Shown here in pieces: positions 39,902-44,464 of a DNA stretch of 44,464 bases (positions within the stretch are counted from its first letter, which is position 1; the number at the start of each line of letters is the position of its first letter). Source of the stretch: Nonomuraea zeae (lineage in GTDB: Bacteria; Actinomycetota; Actinomycetes; Streptosporangiales; Streptosporangiaceae); the NCBI RefSeq assembly GCF_005889725.1, contig NZ_VCKX01000080.1, positions 1 to 44,464 of the forward strand. The letters are read 5' to 3'. Below the pieces are notes generated by a model. It saw only the letters and a program-made list of their open reading frames with translations. It searched no databases and had not been told where the DNA came from. A program made the translations under genes and the position numbers.

Positions 39902-40867
39902 TCACACGTGCCCGGCCGGGATGGTGCCGAGCCGACCGGCCTGGAAGTCCTCGAAGGCCTGGACCAGCTCGGCGCGGGTGTTCATGACGAACGGCCCGTA
40001 GTGGGCCACCGGCTCGCCGATGGGCTCACCGCCGAGGACGATCACTTCGAGCGTGTCCTTGGCCGTGATCGTGAGGCTCTCGCCCGAGGTGAGGAGCCCC
40101 GGCCGGTTGCCGAAGCCGTCGAACACGGCGAGCTGCCCCGAGTGGAACGGCCGCCGCCCGGCCCCCACCGTCCCGCGCCCGGACAGGGCGTAGGCGAGCG
40201 CGTTGAAGTCCTTGCGCCACGGCAGGACCAGCCGGGCCCCGGGCGAGACGGTGGCGTGCAGCAGCGTGATGGGCGTCTGCGTGCTACCGGGCCCGACGTT
40301 CCCGGCCAGGTCGCCCGCGATGAGCCGGACCAGCGCGCCACCGTCGTGACTGCTCAGCAGCGTGACGCTGGCACTCCCGATGTCCTGATATTTCGGCGCG
40401 ATCATCTTCTTCGCGCCGGGCAGGTTCACCCAGAGCTGGATCCCGTGGAACAGCCCGCCCTGCTGGACGAGCCACTCGGGCGGCGCCTCCTTGTGCAGGA
40501 TTCCCGCGCCGGCGGTCATCCACTGCGTGTCGCCGTTCGTGATCGAGCCGCCGCCCCCGTTGGAGTCGAGGTGGTCCATCACGCCGTCGATCATGTAGGT
40601 GACCGTCTCGAACCCGCGATGCGGGTGCCACGGGGTGCCCTTCGGCTCACCCGCCGCGTAGTCCACCTCACCCATCTGATCCATCATCACGAACGGGTCC
40701 AGGTACGCGGGCTTGATGGCCGCCAGCGCCCTGCGTACGGGGAACCCCTCGCCCTCGAATCCGCTCGGCGCGGTCTCGACGGCGAGCACTTCACGCTCGG
40801 GGCTCCCGGCCGTCGGCTCGGGCAGACGGGGGAGGCTGAGCGGGTTCTCAACGGTCACGGCAGGCAT
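39902..40867 (-). CDS. Pirin family protein
   Basis: This 321-residue bicupin has the N-terminal metal site of pirins: HPHRGFETVTY with His81 and His83, and GILHKE with His125 and Glu127. Prokaryotic pirins include quercetin 2,3-dioxygenases and regulators of pyruvate metabolism; which applies cannot be told. The C-terminal cupin (FHSGQLAVFDGFG, then GEPIGEPVAHYGPFVMNT) is complete. The upstream region near 40905-40921 is A/T-rich, with a repeated AACT motif, and probably contains the promoter. Confidence 0.94.
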   Translation of the reverse strand: MPAVTVENPLSLPRLPEPTAGSPEREVLAVETAPSGFEGEGFPVRRALAAIKPAYLDPFVMMDQMGEVDYAAGEPKGTPWHPHRGFETVTYMIDGVMDHLDSNGGGGSITNGDTQWMTAGAGILHKEAPPEWLVQQGGLFHGIQLWVNLPGAKKMIAPKYQDIGSASVTLLSSHDGGALVRLIAGDLAGNVGPGSTQTPITLLHATVSPGARLVLPWRKDFNALAYALSGRGTVGAGRRPFHSGQLAVFDGFGNRPGLLTSGESLTITAKDTLEVIVLGGEPIGEPVAHYGPFVMNTRAELVQAFEDFQAGRLGTIPAGHV

Positions 40868-40983
40868 GTCGTGCTCCTTCCAGCGGGTCTGCCCGGCTCA
40901 ACTCAATTTACTTTTCAACTATTCCACGGGATCGCCCACCCGCATAGAGCCGTTCGAGATCCACGAGCCGAACCCATGAGAAC

Positions 40984-41006
40984 CGCCGGCTCAGGAGCCG
41001 CCGGCG
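40984..41006 (-). terminator. Hairpin at the serine hydrolase stop codon
   Basis: CGCCGGC (40984-40990) and GCCGGCG (41000-41006) form a 7-pair stem whose 9-base loop contains the stop codon of the serine hydrolase gene. No T-tract follows. A weak terminator candidate ahead of the pirin promoter. Confidence 0.35.
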
Positions 41007-42328
41007 AGGGTGAACGCGCCCCGGGCCAGGGCGAGGGCCTCCTGGCCTGCCTGCGGGTCGATCGGCGCCCCCGGGTCGATCGACATCGAGGTCACGACGT
41101 ACGTCCTGCCCTTCGCCGTACGCGCGAGGAAGCTCATGTCCAGCACGCCCGGCTCCGAGCCGCCCTTGTGCCAGACCGTCGTCCATCGGCCCGGGTCCAG
41201 GCCGAGCCCGGCGTCGGTGATCGAGAGCACCTCCCCGACCCGCTTGTCGCGCAGCCCGGCCAGCCCCGCGTACGCCTCGCAGACGTCGGCGGGCGAGCCG
41301 AACCACTCCAGCGTGTCCAGCTCGCGAGGGGAGGTCCACGCGGCGATGCCGGACAGCGGCACCTTGGCGACGACCTTGTCCAGATACGCGCGCCGCTCCT
41401 TCACGCTCATCGACAGGTAGCGCTTGGCGTGCCGCGGGTACTCCGCCCCCTTGAGCACGAACAGCTCCCGCGTCGTCAGCGACGGCACGTTGCGCTTGTC
41501 GTGATTGCCCCACTTGTGCATCGTGCGCTCGACGGCCTTGCGTCCCACCTTGTGGACCAGCAGGTCGGTGGCGGTGTTGTCGCTGATGGAGATCATCAGC
41601 TTGGCCGCCTCCAGCACGGACACCTTGCTGCCGTCGGGCCGGTCCTGGAGCTGCCCGCTCGGCAGGCTCTTGAGCTCCGGCGTGATCGTGAGCAGGGTGT
41701 CCCAGCCGAACGCGCCGCTCTCGATGCGCTCGGCCACCGCGCCCAGCACGTACAGCTTGAACATGGAGCCGAGCGGGCGCGCCTCGTTCGCCGCCACGGC
41801 GTGCACGGGCCGGCAGTCGCCGCCCCTGGTCACCTCGGCCGCCAGGAACGACGTCCGCGCCGCCGTCCTGCTCAGCCGCCCGTCCAGCTCGGCCCAGCTC
41901 TTCGGCTCGGGCACGCGGAACCGCAGGCCGTTCATCAGGCCCGTGCCGTCCACCGACACCAGGACCTCGAACGCCGTGCCACCGGCCGTCCCCAGGGCGA
42001 TCAGCGAGGTGTTCTGAGACGTGAGCACCTGCTCCAGCCGCAGGCCCTTGAAGGTCGCGAACACCTGGTTGACCTGGGTGGCCGGGACGGACTTCAGGAA
42101 ATCGGCGGTGAAGTGCGCGCTGATCTCGCGCTCCGCGACGGGCGGCCGGGAGAGCGCGTCCAGCAGCCAGCGCAGCTGGGCGCCCGCCGGCGTGCCCGGG
42201 ATCTCCGGCGCGCTGCGCACGGCCGCCGCCGTGGCCTGTACGGGAGCGGGCTGACCCACGCAGGCCGACATGGTGACCGCCACCGCGGCCGCCGCCAGGA
42301 TCCGCACGGGCTTGGACGGAGTGCTCAT
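40991..42328 (-). CDS. Serine hydrolase (class A beta-lactamase fold, Cpe/LpqF-like lipoprotein)
   Basis: This 445-residue lipoprotein has lipobox MSAC with Cys23. An N-terminal alpha+beta domain (~45-150, Cpe/LpqF-like) precedes a penicillin-recognising fold with SMFK near residue 187 (SxxK), SDN in ISDNTATDLL near 249, and KGG in WHKGGSEPG near 388. The omega-loop ExxxN motif of true class A beta-lactamases is not visible. A peptidase, esterase or wall-associated role is therefore likelier than drug resistance. ATG 42328 gives the proper signal peptide; there is no partner gene. Confidence 0.9.
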   Translation of the reverse strand: MSTPSKPVRILAAAAVAVTMSACVGQPAPVQATAAAVRSAPEIPGTPAGAQLRWLLDALSRPPVAEREISAHFTADFLKSVPATQVNQVFATFKGLRLEQVLTSQNTSLIALGTAGGTAFEVLVSVDGTGLMNGLRFRVPEPKSWAELDGRLSRTAARTSFLAAEVTRGGDCRPVHAVAANEARPLGSMFKLYVLGAVAERIESGAFGWDTLLTITPELKSLPSGQLQDRPDGSKVSVLEAAKLMISISDNTATDLLVHKVGRKAVERTMHKWGNHDKRNVPSLTTRELFVLKGAEYPRHAKRYLSMSVKERRAYLDKVVAKVPLSGIAAWTSPRELDTLEWFGSPADVCEAYAGLAGLRDKRVGEVLSITDAGLGLDPGRWTTVWHKGGSEPGVLDMSFLARTAKGRTYVVTSMSIDPGAPIDPQAGQEALALARGAFTLAGGS

Positions 42329-42489
42329 GGGACTTCTCCTTCGGATCGCGGAACGTGCGTTCCAGCCAACCGGGGCGCGGGGGCGGGGCCCACCCGGCGG
42401 GCCACCGTTCTCGCAGGTGAGGGTGGCCGTAGTAAATATGCGGATAACCTCATAGACGCGCTCTTGATCCCTCATGACGATGGGTGCTT

Positions 42490-44226
42490 ATGAGTTCGAG
42501 GCTGGTGGCCGGGCTGCTGGCGACGATCGCCGGCGCAAGCATCGTGGCGGGCATGTTCGTCGCGACCGGCTGGCCGCCTCCACCGTCCGAGTGGGCGTTC
42601 GCGATCTTCGGTCCCGTCCTGTCCGCGCTGGGCTGGCTGCTGGCGGCACGCCGGCCCGAGCTCCGCTTCGGCTGGCTCCTCATCGCCTGCAGCCTGTGCC
42701 TGGGCCTCGGCCTGATCGGCTTGGGGTTGACCTTCCGCGGCGCCGCCAACCCGCTCGTCTCTTCCCTCTACGCGGCCACCGCCGCGTTCTACGGCCTGAC
42801 CTGGATCTTCGTGCCGCTGCTCTTCCCCGACGGGCGGCTGCCCTCGCCGCGGTGGCGGATCGTCGCGTGGATCTCGGGTGCCGCGATCGCCATGCACGCC
42901 GCCGGGGTGGTGCTGATCCACCACAACCGGTACGACCTGGCGGGCCTCCGGCTGAGCGCCGAGGAGCTGGCCGTGTCGTTGCTGGCCGGCACCGGGCAGT
43001 TCGTCACCTGGGTCATGGCCGTGGTCGTGTTCTGCGGGCTCGTGGTGCGCTGGCGGCGCAGCGCGAGGACCGAGCGCGGGCAGTACGCCTGGATGGTCGG
43101 CGGCACGGTCGCGACCCTGGCCGGCGGCGCGCTGATCATGATCGACGCCTTCGGGGGCGAGGTGTCGGCGTCCGGGGCGGTCGGGGCGCTGGTGATGCTC
43201 GGATCGCTGCCGGCCGCCATCGGGGTGGCGGTCGTCCGGCACCGCCTGCTCGACGTCCGGGTCGGCATCAGGGGCTCGCGCCTGCACCTGGTGTTCGACG
43301 TGCGCCCGACGGTGGACGAGGTGCTGTCCGACCTCGGCACGGCACTCGACGAGACCCCGGAGCCGGTGGAGCAGCTCGGCCGGGTCGCCGCGGCCGTGCG
43401 TACCGTGCTGGACACCCGGTGGGCGGCCGTGACGCTGGAGGACGGCACGCGCGTGGTGGCGGGCAAGGAGGAGGGCGCCGCGGCGCTGGCGGTGCCGGTG
43501 CGCGGCGGACTGGGACGGATCGAGTGCGGGCCCAGGGACACGGGCCCGCTGACGCGGGTGGACCGCAGGCTGCTCGAGGCGCTGGCCGTGCCCGCCGGGC
43601 TGGCCATCCAGAGCGCCGGCCTGGTCTCCCGCCTGGTCAACGCCCAGGAGGCCGAGCGCAGGCGGATCGAGCGCAACATCCACGACGGCGTGCAGCAGCA
43701 GCTCGTCGCGCTCATCGCCGGGCTGGAGCTGGCCCGTGCCACGGGCGCGGGCCCGGAGCTGCTCGCCCAACTGCGCGAGCAGGCCCGGCAGACGCTCGCC
43801 GACCTGCGCGAGCTGGCGGCCGGCATCCACCCGTCCGCCCTCGGGCAGGGCGGCCTGGTGGAGGCCGTCGAGGAGCGCTGCGCCCGACTGCCCGTGCGCA
43901 CCACGGTCACCTCGCCTCCCGCGCTGCGGGCCAGGCGCTTCTCCGACGAGATCGAGGGCGCGATGTACTTCACCGTGAGCGAGGCCGTGGCCAACGCGCT
44001 CAAGCACGCCGGCGCGGGCACCATCGAGGTACGCCTGTCGCACGCGGAGGGCCGCCTGCGCGCCACGGTCGCCGACGACGGAGCGGGCTTCGACCCGCGG
44101 ACGACGGAACGCCGGGGGCTGGCCAGGCTGTCCGACCGCCTGGACGCCCTCGGTGGGAACCTGGACGTCCACAGCGAGCCGGGAAAGGGGACACGGATGA
44201 ACGCGTGGGTGCCGGTCGATGGCTGA
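42490..44226 (+). CDS. NarL-type sensor histidine kinase
   Basis: This 578-residue kinase has seven or more N-terminal helices (residues ~5-250) and a GAF-like sensor segment (~290-370). HisKA_3 follows, with ERRRIERNIHDGVQQQLVAL (phosphorylated His near 398) and DLRELAAGIHPSAL. The HATPase_c domain contains SEAVANALKHA (N-box) and VADDGAGFDP (G1). It belongs to the LiaS/DesK-like group and would phosphorylate the LuxR-type regulator that follows, overlapped by eight bases. The signal is unknown. ATG 42490 or GTG 42484 could start it. Confidence 0.93.
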   Translation: MSSRLVAGLLATIAGASIVAGMFVATGWPPPPSEWAFAIFGPVLSALGWLLAARRPELRFGWLLIACSLCLGLGLIGLGLTFRGAANPLVSSLYAATAAFYGLTWIFVPLLFPDGRLPSPRWRIVAWISGAAIAMHAAGVVLIHHNRYDLAGLRLSAEELAVSLLAGTGQFVTWVMAVVVFCGLVVRWRRSARTERGQYAWMVGGTVATLAGGALIMIDAFGGEVSASGAVGALVMLGSLPAAIGVAVVRHRLLDVRVGIRGSRLHLVFDVRPTVDEVLSDLGTALDETPEPVEQLGRVAAAVRTVLDTRWAAVTLEDGTRVVAGKEEGAAALAVPVRGGLGRIECGPRDTGPLTRVDRRLLEALAVPAGLAIQSAGLVSRLVNAQEAERRRIERNIHDGVQQQLVALIAGLELARATGAGPELLAQLREQARQTLADLRELAAGIHPSALGQGGLVEAVEERCARLPVRTTVTSPPALRARRFSDEIEGAMYFTVSEAVANALKHAGAGTIEVRLSHAEGRLRATVADDGAGFDPRTTERRGLARLSDRLDALGGNLDVHSEPGKGTRMNAWVPVDG

Positions 44227-44464
44227 GCCGACGTCTGGGTCGATGTCTGGGCCGACGTCTGGGCGGATCCGCGCTGTGGTGGCCGACGATCACTACCTGG
44301 TGCGCGAGGGCACCCGGCAGCTGCTGGAGATGTCCGGCGAGGTGAGCGTCGTGGGCGCGGTCGGCAACGCCGACGAGCTCCTCGACGCCGTCCGCAGGCT
44401 GGGCCCCGACGTCGTGATCACCGACATCAGGATGCCGGGAGGGGAGTGGCGGGCGGGCTTCGAG
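44219..44464 (+). CDS. NarL/LuxR-family response regulator, 3' end cut by the window
   Basis: Only the first 82 codons are present. A Ser/Gly/Pro-rich start (PTSGSMSGPTSG, encoded by repeated GACGTCTGGG) precedes the receiver domain: AVVADDHYLVREGTRQLLE and DVVITDIRMP with the phospho-acceptor Asp near residue 68. The DNA-binding LuxR domain would lie beyond the edge. The ATG overlaps the kinase stop by eight bases, so the pair is translationally coupled. An internal ATG after the repeat (MSGPTSGRIR) is an alternative start. Confidence 0.88.
   Translation, partial: MAEPTSGSMSGPTSGRIRAVVADDHYLVREGTRQLLEMSGEVSVVGAVGNADELLDAVRRLGPDVVITDIRMPGGEWRAGFE

Noticed and set aside
40991..42328. Class A beta-lactamase resistance gene
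   Set aside because: No omega-loop glutamate motif is visible and an extra N-terminal domain is present; serine hydrolase is the safer call.
39542..42493. A 983-codon open frame on the plus strand opposite the pirin and serine hydrolase genes
   Set aside because: It is rich in Arg, Gly, His and Pro, has no domain pattern, and lies antisense to two clear genes. It is a GC-bias shadow.
44437..44464. Adapter or chimeric sequence at the right contig end
   Set aside because: The last bases do not match either Nextera adapter and still read plausibly as a response-regulator receiver domain.

Overview
The window is a high-GC (about 70 percent by eye) actinomycete chromosome segment. Several families point to Streptosporangiales, for example a Nonomuraea-like organism: a PASTA-less Ser/Thr kinase, conservon-type roadblock proteins, an NgcEFG sugar importer, DUF5302, DUF4032, DUF7144 and CU044_5270-like contexts. 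The taxon is inferred from protein families, not from a search. The sequence looks like one assembly contig. Its first 32 bases are a Nextera/Tn5 sequencing adapter, which truncates the first gene artificially. The last gene is cut by the right edge. No tRNA, rRNA, CRISPR array, phage or insertion sequence was seen.

1-8.4 kb: a Ser/Thr kinase, a divergent methyltransferase, a broken SEC-C gene beside a 17-bp tandem repeat, an MFS exporter with a low-complexity tail, a DUF7144 membrane protein, an NmrA-like reductase, a Pr6Pr membrane protein, and a LysR regulator divergent from a PEP-mutase/isocitrate-lyase-like enzyme. 8.4-14.1 kb: a two-component system divergent from a tightly coupled export operon (lipoprotein, periplasmic adaptor with peptidoglycan-binding domain, MacB-type ATPase, FtsX-type permease). 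An 11-bp direct repeat in between looks like the response-regulator site. 14.2-20.8 kb: a lipoprotein, an NTF2-like gene, an MreB-like ATPase overlapping a DUF421 gene, a hollowed-out methyltransferase pseudogene, a PadR/MFS efflux pair with three phased PadR boxes, DUF5302 with a clear terminator, and a c-di-AMP riboswitch in front of a secreted double-psi beta-barrel protein.

20.9-26.3 kb: an alpha/beta hydrolase, a convergent four-gene operon of three roadblock proteins plus a PATAN/winged-helix protein without the usual GTPase or kinase, a HxlR/NmrA pair sharing a palindrome, and DUF4032 and DUF885 genes that diverge from a tiny shared promoter which appears to give two leaderless mRNAs. 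27.9-31.3 kb: a putative catabolic set (class II aldolase, TetR, PfkB kinase, class III aminotransferase). 31.4-37.3 kb: a sigma-factor pseudogene with its membrane-protein partner, an alkyl-sulfatase-like hydrolase, and the ngcEFG N-acetylglucosamine/chitobiose importer behind a perfect palindromic operator. 37.3-44.5 kb: pterin carbinolamine dehydratase, a SodC-like lipoprotein, LtrA, NTF2-like, pirin, a penicillin-binding-fold serine hydrolase, and a NarL-type two-component system that runs off the end.

Recurring themes are leaderless promoters (TANNNT 6-8 bases before the start codon), short operators between divergent regulator/target pairs, and three decayed genes. Two of these lost their centres while keeping both ends.
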